The notes below the pieces were generated by a model. The model did not search any database. It was not told where the DNA came from and was given only the letters and a program-made list of their open reading frames with translations. DNA of 64,000 nt, taken from NCBI GenBank assembly GCA_963810525.1, contig CAWENB010000003.1:682001-746000 (forward strand), given 5' to 3'. Source of the stretch: JAICLK01 sp963810525 (lineage in GTDB: Bacteria; Patescibacteriota; Saccharimonadia; Saccharimonadales; UBA4665). Of the stretch, positions 1 through 8,958 are shown one piece after another. Every line of letters starts with the position of its first letter. Positions within the stretch are counted from its first letter, which is position 1. The position numbers were made by a program, and so were the translations under genes.

Positions 1-309
1 TCTAATACGGCAATTATTGGCTGGAAGTGTAGTAACGCCTCCCAGACATCGGTCGGGACCGGCGAAGTATTTGGAGCTACCGGTGGTGCGGGCGGCGGCA
101 CGACTACGGCATGTGGCACTACCGCTGCAACTATTGTGTCTGGCCCCACTTCATCAGGTTCAACGAATCCGGCCTTATCAATCGTAACTGGTACGGTCAA
201 AGCTAATGCCGGTGCGAGTACCACCATAACCTTTGAATATGCCCGTTCCGGCTCCGGCGTGACCACCACGACCGTAAAAGCCGGCAGCTACGTCCAGTGG
301 TGGCAATAG
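1..309 (+). CDS. C-terminal end of a probable surface or secreted protein (partial)
   Basis: The frame is open from base 1 to a TAG at 307-309, giving the last 102 residues of a protein whose start lies outside the window. The composition is dominated by Gly, Thr, Ser and Ala, with two Cys and a C-terminus ending in an aromatic cluster (YVQWWQ). There is no LPxTG motif or terminal membrane segment. Low-complexity Thr/Gly-rich sequence like this is typical of extracellular proteins or pilin-like subunits. That is inference only, since no family is recognisable. A hairpin with a T-rich tail follows directly. Confidence 0.6.
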   Translation, partial: SNTAIIGWKCSNASQTSVGTGEVFGATGGAGGGTTTACGTTAATIVSGPTSSGSTNPALSIVTGTVKANAGASTTITFEYARSGSGVTTTTVKAGSYVQWWQ

Positions 310-322
310 CCTTCAGGAGAAT

Positions 323-365
323 GTACCTCTACATCTTAAAATCTGAGGTACTTTCTCTTACTTTT
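323..365 (+). terminator. Probable intrinsic terminator
   Basis: GTACCTC (323-329) pairs perfectly with GAGGTAC (345-351), and a pyrimidine-rich tract (tttctcttactttt) follows. It sits 14 nt after the stop of the first gene. Confidence 0.55.
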
Positions 366-427
366 CTATTTTTATTTACATTTTAACGAACGCATATTCC
401 GTGTAGCTTGGTATACTAATATGCGAT

Positions 428-1003
428 ATGGATGGATTCTGGGCGGGCAAGCGCAAACCACACACAAATGTACGTTTAAGCCGAACGGTTGGCGGCCGAT
501 TACGGACGGTTAACAGCGGCGAGGACTCCGATATAGGCGAGGTTTGGGCGCAGCAGCAGCGCATCCGCCTGGCGGAGAGCGTCGAAGAAGCTGCGCGGCG
601 CGAAGCGCGAAAACAATTACGTAAAGAACGCGGCCTGGTCGGCGTCGCCAAAAGTGATATTTCAGATCTGTCGTCCAAAGTAAAAACCGAACTATTCGGC
701 AAGCAGCATGTACCGAATCAAAAGCTGCAACACCCGCCGGTTCCCGCGAGTAGCCTAGCGCAATTTGCCGATCCCCGGGTCGAGGAACTCAACAGACAAA
801 TCTATGCGCAGCGTCTTTCTGCCAAACGTAAGCCTTCAACGAGCGCGAGGTTGCCGTGGATTTTGAGCGCCGTGATTGTCGTGGTGGCAGGGTTGGCCGT
901 ACTTATCATCCATGTAATCTCTCATCACGATAGTAATTCCAAGCAAGCCGGCCAGGCGGCGGCGCAAAGTCAAAGCTCGGGGAACTATCATCTCGACGCG
1001 TAG
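428..1003 (+). CDS. Single-pass membrane protein, N-terminal part (frame broken near the end)
   Basis: This gives 191 residues with no recognised family. Residues 1-140 are charged and Arg/Lys/Gln-rich, probably cytoplasmic. One hydrophobic segment spans about residues 143-164, followed by a short polar Gln/Ser tail. An extended -10 (TGGTATACT, 409-417) lies 10 nt before the ATG, so the mRNA would be almost leaderless. Immediately after the stop the +1 frame is open and continues into the next entry, so the two are probably one protein of about 320 residues split by an indel near 985-1003. Confidence 0.6.
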   Translation: MDGFWAGKRKPHTNVRLSRTVGGRLRTVNSGEDSDIGEVWAQQQRIRLAESVEEAARREARKQLRKERGLVGVAKSDISDLSSKVKTELFGKQHVPNQKLQHPPVPASSLAQFADPRVEELNRQIYAQRLSAKRKPSTSARLPWILSAVIVVVAGLAVLIIHVISHHDSNSKQAGQAAAQSQSSGNYHLDA

Positions 1004-1085
1004 ACGCAATCGCATCGCGCGACCCGATTTTGTAACGATTACGCGTGATGGACTGGACGCGAGCAAGTTTGGCGGATGGTTTAAA

Positions 1086-1394
1086 GTGAATGTCGGCAAC
1101 ACCGAGCCGGTATATGCATATCCGGACATCCTTGGTCAGGCAGTGCTGACGGTGAGTGAGTGTCCGCTGCCTTCGAGTATGCTGGTTGACCAAAGCTCCC
1201 AGCTCCTTAATTTTGCCAAAAGCTATAACGCGGATCAATCGTTACAAGTTGACGGCATTACCGTATATATAGCGGCTGCCAGTAACGGTGCTCAAAATGT
1301 CATTTGTGTCAAAGATGATTTGCTCTTGTTGATTAGTTCGACCGTCAAGTTAAGTGACAGTAGCTGGACGACATATATTCGGTCTCTGCGATGA
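1086..1394 (+). CDS. Extracellular C-terminal part of the preceding membrane protein (probable frameshift)
   Basis: The ATG at 1086 gives 102 residues, but the same frame is open without a stop from before the TAG of the upstream ORF (through about 1002, beginning RRRNRIARPDFVTITRDG). It therefore looks like a continuation rather than an independent gene. It has no SD sequence or promoter of its own. The sequence has alternating hydrophobic and polar stretches and two Cys, consistent with an extracytoplasmic beta-rich domain after the membrane anchor. The family is unknown. Confidence 0.5.
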   Translation: MNVGNTEPVYAYPDILGQAVLTVSECPLPSSMLVDQSSQLLNFAKSYNADQSLQVDGITVYIAAASNGAQNVICVKDDLLLLISSTVKLSDSSWTTYIRSLR

Positions 1395-1534
1395 CGTCCG
1401 ATAATTCCTATGTCTTTACAAACGAAAGAAATTATTCTTAGTGTATGCTATTTTCTGCCAAACCAGAAGTACTCAAGTCTACCTGGAAGGTTATTCTTGT
1501 ATCATTACTGCCGTCAAAGTGAGATGACCTTTTC

Positions 1535-1563
1535 TTTACAGGTGACCGCTTTCCTGATAGAAT
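1535..1563 (+). promoter_or_regulatory. Promoter of rplU
   Basis: A -35 TTTACA (1535-1540), a 17-nt spacer and a -10 TAGAAT (1558-1563) precede rplU by 37 nt. The 64-codon ORF running through this promoter (1410-1604) is therefore not believed. Confidence 0.6.
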
Positions 1564-1600
1564 GCATTAATAAATTTAACGGTATAAACTATACAAGGCT

Positions 1601-1909
1601 ATGAAAAAAGCAGTTATTGCTTCTGGCGGTAAACAATATTTGGTATCCGAGGGTGAAGAGCTCAGCATCGAACTCTTAAAAGATGCCGGAAAAATCGTAA
1701 ACTTCGAGCCGCTGTTGGTTATCGATGGCGATAAGGTTTCTGTTGGTACGCCGGTCGTTTCGGGCGTGAAGGTTAGTGCCGATGTGGTTGCAGCCGACGT
1801 CCAGGCCGACAAAGTCACATCGATTCGGTTTAAGGCTAAAAAGCGCGTCCACAAGGTTCGCGGTCATCGTCAACACCAAAGCACCATCAAAATTACAAAG
1901 ATTGCTTAA
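1601..1909 (+). CDS. rplU: 50S ribosomal protein bL21
   Basis: This is a 102-residue protein, the usual bL21 length. It starts MKKAVIASGGKQY and carries the conserved C-terminal RNA-binding stretch FKAKKRVHKVRGHRQH followed by TIKITKI. bL21 binds 23S rRNA in the large subunit. It is transcribed alone from its own promoter and ends in a good terminator. The usual partner rpmA is not next to it but lies at 48.2-48.5 kb on the other strand, so the common rplU-rpmA operon is split in this genome. Confidence 0.95.
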   Translation: MKKAVIASGGKQYLVSEGEELSIELLKDAGKIVNFEPLLVIDGDKVSVGTPVVSGVKVSADVVAADVQADKVTSIRFKAKKRVHKVRGHRQHQSTIKITKIA

Positions 1910-1935
1910 GCGATCTTTGCGTACTTGCCATAAAC

Positions 1936-1960
1936 AGCCGGCGTCACGTCGGCTTTTTTT
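1936..1960 (+). terminator. Intrinsic terminator of rplU
   Basis: AGCCGGCG, a TCA loop and CGTCGGCT form an 8-bp stem with one G-T pair, followed directly by seven T. Confidence 0.85.
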
Positions 1961-2060
1961 AAAACCAAAAACTGCAATCACAATAGTGCTAGCCGTATCG
2001 TATTAATACTATATGGTCATTGTGTGGACATGTTTATAATAAGCGTGAAACTTACCAAAA

Positions 2061-2069
2061 TGGTATAAT
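2061..2069 (+). promoter_or_regulatory. Extended -10 promoter of parAB
   Basis: TGGTATAAT at 2061-2069 predicts transcription from about 2076. This lies downstream of an in-frame ATG at 2020 and rules that start out. Confidence 0.6.
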
Positions 2070-2097
2070 TTCACGAATAGGGCAAGTGAAGGGTATG

Positions 2098-2859
2098 ATG
2101 AAAAAAATAATTGCCATTACAAACCAAAAAGGGGGCGTTGGTAAAACAACTACTGCCGTGAGCGTAGCGGCGCAGCTTGCCGGGGCCGGGAAGAGCGTAC
2201 TGCTTATAGACCTTGACCCGCAAGGCAACGCGACTAGCGGGCTGGGCATTACCAAGGAAAATATGGGTGCGACTTCATATGATGTGCTGTGCAGCGGTAT
2301 GCCGCTGGCCGATGCTGTGCAGCAAACGCGCATCAAAGGGATGTATTTACTGCCGGCCAATGCTCACTTGGCCGGCGCGGAAGTCGAACTTGTCGGCGTG
2401 ACCCAGCGCGAATTTCAGCTGCGTCAGGCGCTAGCGCCCGCGACGTACGACTATACTATTATTGATTGCCCGCCATCGCTTGGGTTGCTTACGGTCAACG
2501 CGCTGACAGCGGCCAGTGATGTACTGATACCGGTACAGGCAGAATACTACGCACTTGAAGGTCTCGGGCAGTTACTTAATACCATTCAGCACGTTCGTCA
2601 GGGGTTAAATACGCAGTTGGAGTTATTCGGCGTTGTAGTGACGATGTATGATAAGCGTACCAGTTTGTCCGATCAGGTTCTCGCGGAAATTAAAAACTAT
2701 TTTGGCGATAAGCTGTTTAGGACCGTGATTCCACGTAATGTTCGGCTGGCCGAGGCGCCAAGTTTCGGGCAAACGATTTTTGAGCATGATCGTTGGAGTA
2801 AGGGCGCCCGTGCCTATAAACAACTGACGAAGGAGGTAGTACGCCGTGCCGAAAGCTAA
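2098..2859 (+). CDS. parA: ParA/Soj-type chromosome partitioning ATPase
   Basis: This Walker-type ATPase segregates chromosome origins with ParB. The N-terminus MKKIIAITNQKGGVGKTTT contains the deviant Walker A (KGGVGKTT) with both lysines. The DxDPQGN motif (LIDLDPQGNAT) and the DCPPSLG Walker B follow. The length of 253 residues fits the Soj family. The start is placed at 2098 because GAAGGG (2088-2093) gives a 4-nt spacing and the mRNA begins near 2076. ATG 2095 is the alternative. The gene overlaps parB by 14 nt, so the two are translationally coupled. Confidence 0.93.
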   Translation: MKKIIAITNQKGGVGKTTTAVSVAAQLAGAGKSVLLIDLDPQGNATSGLGITKENMGATSYDVLCSGMPLADAVQQTRIKGMYLLPANAHLAGAEVELVGVTQREFQLRQALAPATYDYTIIDCPPSLGLLTVNALTAASDVLIPVQAEYYALEGLGQLLNTIQHVRQGLNTQLELFGVVVTMYDKRTSLSDQVLAEIKNYFGDKLFRTVIPRNVRLAEAPSFGQTIFEHDRWSKGARAYKQLTKEVVRRAES

Positions 2860-3709
2860 AAAGACAGGTTTGGGCAAGGGTTTCGAAGCGTTATTGCCAA
2901 AGGATTTCGACGACGCTTTGCTCTTGAGCACCTCGGATAAAGTCGAAAAAATTCCAGTCGACAAACTGGTCGCGAACCGCTACCAGCCGCGGCAGGATTT
3001 TGACGAAGCGGGGATTAACGAACTCGCAGCCTCAATTAAGCGCTATGGTATTTTACAGCCGTTAGTGGTGACGCGCACCGACGGTGGCTTTATGATTATC
3101 GCTGGTGAACGGCGCTGGCGGGCCGCCCGTGTAGCAAAACTGAGTACGGTACCGGCGATTGTACGCTCGGCAATAGAGATGGAGCAGCTGGAGCTGGCGC
3201 TCATCGAAAATGTGCAGCGTATTGATCTGTCGCCGCTCGAGCAGGCCGCGTCGATCGAATATTTGCATGCCCAACTCGGAACGACTTACGAAGCCATTGC
3301 CGAGCGACTCGGGAAAGCGACGAGCACCGTGCACAATATTGTGCGACTCTTACAATTGCCGGAGCGCGCGACGTCAGCACTGCGCGAAAAGGCTATAACC
3401 GAAGGCCACGCCCGCGCCATCCTGGCACTCAAGGGGCAATCGGAAAATCAGGAAATCCTGCTCAATAATATTTTGTCGCACGGCTGGTCGGTGCGCCAGT
3501 CCGAGCAGTATGTCATTAGCGTCAAGGAAGGCTTTCGCAATAAAACCGCCACCCGGGAACGCATGCGTACTGAAACACCGGCGACCAAACGACTTGGTAA
3601 AAAAATCGGCGCAAAAGTCGCTATTCGCCGTACGGCCAAAGGGGGAAAGCTGGAAATTGCCTTCAAATCCGACGAAGAGCTCGAGAAAATCATGAGCCTC
3701 CTCGCCTAA
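2846..3709 (+). CDS. parB: ParB/Spo0J chromosome partitioning protein
   Basis: This is a 287-residue ParB. It starts with MPKAKKTGLGKGFEALLP, typical of chromosomal ParB and the ParA-interacting end. It carries the CTP-binding GERRWRA motif (about residue 89) and ENVQR (about residue 120), then a helix-turn-helix for parS binding and a basic C-terminal dimerisation region. The start is GTG with AGGAGG 9 nt upstream, inside the end of parA. No perfect parS (TGTTTCACGTGAAACA) was seen in the window. Confidence 0.93.
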   Translation: MPKAKKTGLGKGFEALLPKDFDDALLLSTSDKVEKIPVDKLVANRYQPRQDFDEAGINELAASIKRYGILQPLVVTRTDGGFMIIAGERRWRAARVAKLSTVPAIVRSAIEMEQLELALIENVQRIDLSPLEQAASIEYLHAQLGTTYEAIAERLGKATSTVHNIVRLLQLPERATSALREKAITEGHARAILALKGQSENQEILLNNILSHGWSVRQSEQYVISVKEGFRNKTATRERMRTETPATKRLGKKIGAKVAIRRTAKGGKLEIAFKSDEELEKIMSLLA

Positions 3710-4187
3710 TCTGACTACTGGCGTAAGGTCGCGACAGACGAACCGGAACGGCGTCGGTGACATTACTGACGCCTACGCGTAGTACTCCTGAAATGGGACG
3801 CCCTTAAATTTGGTAAACTTCCGCGGCGTTGACATGGTCCGGTTTGTTTCGGACTGATTTGCAGGGGAAGGCTTTCGGGTGCTCGTATCAAGGTGCACCG
3901 ACCACTTGAGTGAAAGGCAAATTAACTAGGTAGACGCGTCTACGTGTGGCAAGCCGTTCTACGAATCAATGCGAATCTCACTGATGGGAACGCTGGCGAA
4001 TGCTTTAACGGAAATGTTACGCGGCGAGTCAATAATATTAAAGGCGATCCCGACGCCGAGAGTACTATGCGGCGGAGCTGGGACCGCATGCATGTCTCGG
4101 ACTCGGCACGGGATGCTATTAATAATTGCCGGACGCTTTATCCATCAAAGGAAATTGACCAACTTAAAGATCGCTGTCCGAATTTTG
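3710..4187 (+). other. 478-bp region without a convincing gene
   Basis: Only chance-looking ORFs occur here (3944-4210, and one running antisense through lepB). Visible structure includes two perfect palindromes around ACGCGT, namely CTACGCGTAG (3773-3782) and GTAGACGCGTCTAC (3930-3943), a GTCCG/CGGAC hairpin near 3838-3855, and a possible extended -10 (TGGTAAACT, 3811-3819). An uncharacterised RNA or a decayed gene is possible. Nothing identifies either. Confidence 0.4.
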
Positions 4188-4895
4188 CTAAAAAACTTCG
4201 GCCTTATTGAACGGAAGTACGCGGACGACCAGTTTACCGACGACATTGTTGATATCGATGGGTCCGAAGACGCGCGAATCAAGCGAATCGCCACGATTGT
4301 CGCCGCACACGAACAATTGGTTGGCGGTAAGCGTCACATCGATGTTACCGGCGGTGTAAACGGTGTTGTGGTACGGAAGCGTTTTGTCGGGATCAAACCC
4401 GTTCGGGTGCGACTTATTATATATAGTAATAGTGCCGTTTTTGACAACGACGCGGTCACCCGGCAAACCGATTACGCGTTTTATGAGTTGCTTGTCCTGG
4501 CTTTGGCCGTATGCACTCAGCCCCGGTTCATTAAACACGATAACATCGCCGCGCTGGGGAACGTACGGATGACCGGTAATACGCGCCCAAGTACGGGGAA
4601 CTTTCCAGACTATCAGGTGGTCGCCGTTGTGTAATGTATTCTGCATGCTCGGGCCGTCGACCTGATACGACTGGAAGACAAACGAAATCAGCCCGAACGC
4701 AAGTACTAGCGCGGAAAGCAAGACCACAATGATCGAAATTATGTCGTGCAGGTTTTGGCGGTTGTCGTTTGCTGGTTTGTCGGCATTCGACGATGCGACA
4801 GGTCCGGAATTTTGGATCGACGGGGTCGACGGCTCAAGGCCGCCTGATCGCCCCTCGCTAGAGTCCGCCAGCGGTGAATTATCGTTTAGTTTCAT
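4188..4895 (-). CDS. lepB: Signal peptidase I
   Basis: This membrane serine protease removes signal peptides from exported proteins. A 50-residue polar cytoplasmic N-terminus precedes one membrane segment (about 51-75). The nucleophile Ser83 follows in VDGPSMQNTL, the general base Lys139 in KRVIGLPGD, and GDNRGDSLDSR forms box E. At 235 residues it matches the Gram-positive-like single-anchor form, though the acidic/Pro-rich N-terminal extension is longer than usual. The -10 (TATAGT, TG-extended) lies 10 nt before the ATG, so it is nearly leaderless. It is divergent from the next gene. Confidence 0.93.
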   Translation of the reverse strand: MKLNDNSPLADSSEGRSGGLEPSTPSIQNSGPVASSNADKPANDNRQNLHDIISIIVVLLSALVLAFGLISFVFQSYQVDGPSMQNTLHNGDHLIVWKVPRTWARITGHPYVPQRGDVIVFNEPGLSAYGQSQDKQLIKRVIGLPGDRVVVKNGTITIYNKSHPNGFDPDKTLPYHNTVYTAGNIDVTLTANQLFVCGDNRGDSLDSRVFGPIDINNVVGKLVVRVLPFNKAEVF

Positions 4896-4970
4896 TCAGT
4901 TTTTTACTATAGCACACATTATGCCAAGTTGCGCGGACTTCCTGCCGATTTGCTATAATAGCGGGTAGCA

Positions 4971-5723
4971 ATGAGGTCACTGGGAATTAAAATCAAGCCG
5001 GCAAATGGTTTTTCATATGCGCTTCACCTGGGGTTGACGTTATTGTTGCCGCTCGCGCTTTTTTTGCTCGTAAGAGTACATTTTATTCAGCTGGCATTCA
5101 TACTTATCTTGTTAAGTAAATGGCGTATGTTTGCGGTACGCCCCCGGTTCTGGCTGGCCAATATCCGGGCCAATTCAGTCGATATGATTGTCGGCTTTTC
5201 AGTACTCCTGTTAATGATGCATATAGATTCTGCGCTATGGCAATTGGTTGCGGCGCTACTATATGGTGTGTGGTTGGTTGCGGTCAAACCCGGATCGAGC
5301 ATACTCATGACGTCAATCCAGGCAGGCATCGGCTTTTTTGCAGGTCTTATGGCGATTTTTCACAGCGGTGCGGCGGCGGGGCCCCTGTATCTTATGGTCT
5401 TACTTGTCGGGCTGGTGTGTTTTCTGACAGCCCGTCATTTTTTCGACAGCTTCGAAGAACCCTACGCCAAATTCTTGGCGTACCTATGGGGATATTTTGG
5501 CGCTGCCTTGGTTTGGGTTTTGGGCCATTGGCTGCTGTTCTACGGCGTGATATCGCAGCCGACAGTACTGTTGGTCGCACTCGGTTACGGCCTCGCCGCC
5601 ATTTATTATTTGGATCATTTCGATAAATTGTCGGCGATGATCCGGCGCCAATTTATATTTATCATGGTAGCTGTCGTGGCGATCGTGCTCGTCTTATCCA
5701 ATTGGGGGCACAAAATTGTCTAA
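4971..5723 (+). CDS. Polytopic membrane protein of unknown function
   Basis: This 250-residue protein is largely hydrophobic, with about seven or eight predicted membrane helices separated by short loops. There are no catalytic motifs and no recognised family. A TGCTATAAT extended -10 (4951-4959) lies 11 nt before the ATG, and there is no SD sequence. It shares a 75-bp divergent promoter region with lepB and runs directly into the HtrA gene, suggesting a two-gene envelope operon. Confidence 0.65.
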   Translation: MRSLGIKIKPANGFSYALHLGLTLLLPLALFLLVRVHFIQLAFILILLSKWRMFAVRPRFWLANIRANSVDMIVGFSVLLLMMHIDSALWQLVAALLYGVWLVAVKPGSSILMTSIQAGIGFFAGLMAIFHSGAAAGPLYLMVLLVGLVCFLTARHFFDSFEEPYAKFLAYLWGYFGAALVWVLGHWLLFYGVISQPTVLLVALGYGLAAIYYLDHFDKLSAMIRRQFIFIMVAVVAIVLVLSNWGHKIV

Positions 5724-5751
5724 TACTAAAAATGGGGATGGGGGTTTAATA

Positions 5752-7087
5752 ATGTCGTCTAAAAATGAAGATCAGCCAGATGAAATAAACAAGACAGGTG
5801 ATGCATCGGCGGAGGCCGGTTCGGGCAGTACGCCTTTGCGGCGCTCGCCCGATAATTGGCCGGATTTTCGAACGAATCTGAAAAAGGTCACTGCCTACCC
5901 GGCTAAGATCCAACCGCACCACAAGCAACGTATAAAAAGTGCCGGCGTGGCGCTGTTGCTCATTGCCAGTTTAGGACTTGGCTATCTCGGGGGATGGCTG
6001 GGGGCCGGAAACAAGAACAGCTCATCAATTATTCCGACTTCAACCCAAAAAGAAGTGGTTTTGAGCGAGAGCCAGTTAATATCGCAGATCGCCAGTGACG
6101 TCGGGCCAAGCGTGGTGTCGGTTAATGTTACCGGACAATCGACCTCAACCGACTTATTCGGAGAGTCTCAGCCGCAGCAGCAACAGAGCGCCGGAACCGG
6201 TATTATCCTTTCGTCGGATGGTGTTATCGTTACGAATCGTCACGTTGTTCCGGCCGGGACGACCAGCGTGAGCGTAACGCTGTCTGATGGTACGACCTTC
6301 AATAATGTACAGGTGATTGGTCGCACCAGTGAAAGCGACAGTCTCGACATTGCCTTCCTGAAAATTCAAAATACGAATGGGCACAATCTGGTACCCGCCC
6401 AGATTGGCGATTCCAGTTCAATGCAGGTTGGTGACCGGGTCGTGGCGATCGGCAACGCGCTCGGCCAGTTCCAGAATACGGTGACTTCCGGCATTATATC
6501 CGGTTACGGACGCACTGTTCAGGCCAGCGATCAAGGCTCGACCAACGGCGGCGAAAATCTGGAAGATTTGTTCCAGACCGATGCATCGATCAACCCCGGC
6601 AATTCCGGCGGTCCACTCGTGAACAGCGACGGCCAGGTAATCGGCATCAACACGGCGGTCGCCAGTGACGCGCAAGGCATAGGCTTTGCGATTCCGATCA
6701 ACGATGTGAAGGGGCTCATCAAAACTGTGCTTTCCACCGGTAAATTCGTGCAGCCCTACCTCGGCGTTCGTTACCTGTCGCTAACCAATGACTACGCCAA
6801 GCAACTTAATCTCAGCGTTACTCGCGGCGCCTATATCATTCCGATCGGGCCAAGACGGCGGCCAGGCCGGGGTGATAAGCGGTAGCCCGGCCGATACTGC
6901 CGGCCTGAAAGAAGGTGACGTAATTACTGCGGTTAATGGTACGAACGATGGATTCCAGCCACAGCCTCACGTCGCTGCTTGACGCAGCATTCGGTCGGGT
7001 GATACCGTGACGTTGAACGTACTCAGGAACGGTAAGCAGCTCAACGTCCAAGCGACACTCGGTCAGGCGAGCGATACGAATAGTTAG
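5752..7087 (+). CDS. htrA: HtrA/DegP-like serine protease with PDZ domain (frameshifted in the PDZ region)
   Basis: This is a membrane-anchored quality-control protease. One TM segment (about residues 62-82) follows a polar N-terminus. A trypsin-like domain has the triad His in TNRHVV, Asp in DSLDIAFL and Ser in GNSGGPL. The first frame stops at 6885 just after YLGVRYLSLTND. The PDZ domain (GVISGSPADTAGLKEGDVI, then VTLNVLRNGKQ) continues in other frames to a TAG at 7085-7087. At least three indels lie near 6845, 6945 and 7000. ATG 5752 is preferred over TTG 5716 because a GGGGG run lies 7 nt upstream. Confidence 0.88.
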
Positions 7088-7093
7088 CCACAT

Positions 7094-7911
7094 TCAAATC
7101 ATCCGTTCAAAGCGCTGGATGAAATCCTCAGTTTGCGTGAGCTTAAATCCGGCGCGCTCAGCGATGCTTGCCAGCGGGTCATGCTGCGGCGGCATGGTTC
7201 GGTGAGCACGAATTTCGGTGCCACGCAAAGTTTCTGAGTTGAGCAAAAAGTCTCCGGTAAAGATCAAGCCCGTGCTGCGCCAAAAATGGCAATGCGCGGT
7301 TCAGCCTGTGCTGCCGGATTGATATGAAAATCGTCGGGCACGTATGGTAGGTTAGCCAGGACGACGTCGTATTTGCCAGTGGCTTTACTTAGTAGGTCGC
7401 TTTCAACGAGGCCAACCTCCACCTTAAACTTTTTTGCGTTGCTGGCAGCTACTCGTAAAGCCGCCTCGTCAATGTCGATTAGATCGACGTGGGCACGAGA
7501 TAGTTCGAGTTTCGCGGTTATACCGAGCGCACCGCTGCCGGCGCCGACATCTACAATGTTGGCTGCATCGAATTCATTGTCGGGACCACGCGGGCTGAGC
7601 AGTAATTCAATCATCGTCTCGGATTCCGGGCGTGGTTCGAGCACATGATCATTTACGATGAACGTCCGTCCGTAAAATTCTGTCTTGCCGCGGATGTATG
7701 CCAGCGGTTCATGGCGACAGCGCCGCAGTACACGCGAGTTTAGCCAAACTATTTGTTCAGTCGTAAGTTTTAAATCAGGGTAGGCGAGCAAGTGAGTACG
7801 ATTATTGTTCAGACAATCTTCGAGGAGTACCATTGCATCCAATCGAGCCGTTCCAACCCCGGATGCTTCGAGTTTTTTGGTCGCCACATTCAAGAATTCA
7901 CCGGTGGTCAT
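7094..7911 (-). CDS. prmC: PrmC/HemK release-factor glutamine methyltransferase (frameshifted near the C-terminus)
   Basis: PrmC methylates the GGQ glutamine of RF1/RF2, and prfA lies upstream in the same cluster. The Rossmann motif VDVGAGSGALGI and the catalytic NLPYVPD (family NPPY) are visible. The continuous frame ends at 7264 after AIFGAARA. Shifting frame near 7270 restores the expected tail (GLIFTGDFLLNSETL ... FIQRFERMI) to a stop at 7094, giving about 272 residues, the normal size. The start overlaps the stop of the upstream kinase gene. The frameshift hits a normally important gene, so a base-calling error is likely. Confidence 0.88.
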
Positions 7912-8421
7912 ACTTGGTAACTTAGAATTTCGTCGACCACCTCAGGTAAATTTTTGGCGACGTTAAGCTGAATAGCGCCGGCGTTCAAGAGGCTTTGCTC
8001 GAAGTGGCGGTGCAGGGTCATGATGTCGGCGAGTTCCTGAGCGTCTTTGCCGTAGTTCGTAGTATTGCGCAAACGTAGGCGCTTTTCGAGCTCGACCTCG
8101 TCGAGTGTCAGTAGAAATATGTAATCAAGTACGTCGTACAATATTTCTTGGTTGTCGGCCAACGCACAAATGTAGACATCGTCATGTGAGTCGAGCAGCT
8201 GAGTGACGCGCGGGATGTCCCAATTGTAACCGCCAACATCGTCGAACCAGCCGCGCGGCACCGGCGACGGCAACTTGATCTCTTTTGCCGCTGGCTCTGC
8301 TTTCGGCATGCATGTAGCCGCGCATGGCCTCGGTGTCGTATGCCACATGCCCGCGCTTTTGCAGTACGCGTGCGACCGATGATTTGCCGGTGCCCGGATA
8401 GCCGGTCACGAGCGCTTTCAT
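7908..8421 (-). CDS. Small P-loop kinase, paralogue A (frameshifted)
   Basis: The start MKALVTGYPGTGKSSVARVL contains a Walker A motif (GYPGTGKS) and resembles adenylate-kinase-like or nucleoside-kinase-like P-loop proteins. The frame from the ATG at 8421 breaks near 8295. The C-terminal two thirds continue in another frame (from EIKLPSPVPRGW to DEILSYQV) ending at 7908. It matches the upstream neighbour over its whole length (FLLTLD, LRLRN, YGKDAQEL, NAGAIQLNV, VVDEIL), so the pair arose by tandem duplication. The start overlaps the upstream stop by ATGA. The substrate is unknown. Confidence 0.7.
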
Positions 8422-8957
8422 TTTGCCGCTCCGGCGTACTGCGCATCGGTGAATTCGCAATGTGATAGAATCTCGTCTGCAACTTTTTCAGGCGGCTGCG
8501 TGACGTCTATGCCGAGCGCGCCAGCCGCAATCATTCGATTCGCGAATAGTTGGTGGTGTACGACGAGTTCACGCCGCAAAGCCGGATGCTTACCGTATTC
8601 AAAATCGCGGGTCCGTAAACGGCGGTCATGCGTGTGCGGATCGAGCGTCAGCACAAAGACGGCATCAAATATGTGATGGTAGTCGTCTTGATTGGAAGAA
8701 GAACCGCACAAAATTAAATCATTATGAGTCTCGAGAAGCTGCCTGAGCACGGCATCTTGCCATGCCCAAGCCACTATTTTGAAATCAATGTAATCGGCCG
8801 GGTCGACTGCTATCGGCTCGCCGGATTGCCGATCTTCCCAGCGGCACAAGCCGGGGACGTTGTCGGCATCGAACGCCGGAAGCCCCCGCCGATTGAGCTC
8901 GCGGCAAATGGTCGATTTGCCTGACCCGCCGCGTCCGGTGATGAGATACTTGCCCAC
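8418..8957 (-). CDS. Small P-loop kinase, paralogue B
   Basis: This intact 179-residue protein begins MGKYLITGRGGSGKSTICREL with a Walker A (GRGGSGKS). A central LTLD...RDFEYGK region and a C-terminal VADEIL helix are shared with paralogue A. The start is GTG, overlapping the prfA stop region by about 1 nt, and the end overlaps the next start (ATGA). The prfA-kinase-kinase-prmC order places it in a translation-related operon. The fold suggests phosphotransfer on a small molecule. No substrate-specific motif was recognised. Confidence 0.75.
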   Translation of the reverse strand: MGKYLITGRGGSGKSTICRELNRRGLPAFDADNVPGLCRWEDRQSGEPIAVDPADYIDFKIVAWAWQDAVLRQLLETHNDLILCGSSSNQDDYHHIFDAVFVLTLDPHTHDRRLRTRDFEYGKHPALRRELVVHHQLFANRMIAAGALGIDVTQPPEKVADEILSHCEFTDAQYAGAAK

Positions 8958-8958
8958 G

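Noticed and set aside
1..309. Phage tail-fibre fragment
   Set aside because: The Thr/Gly-rich composition alone is not diagnostic and no other phage gene is nearby.
1410..1604. 64-codon ORF before rplU
   Set aside because: It runs through a good rplU promoter and overlaps the rplU start; the composition is not protein-like.
3969..4634. 221-codon plus-strand ORF
   Set aside because: Most of it is antisense to lepB, whose motifs and codon pattern are unambiguous; the remaining part has no promoter, SD or family.
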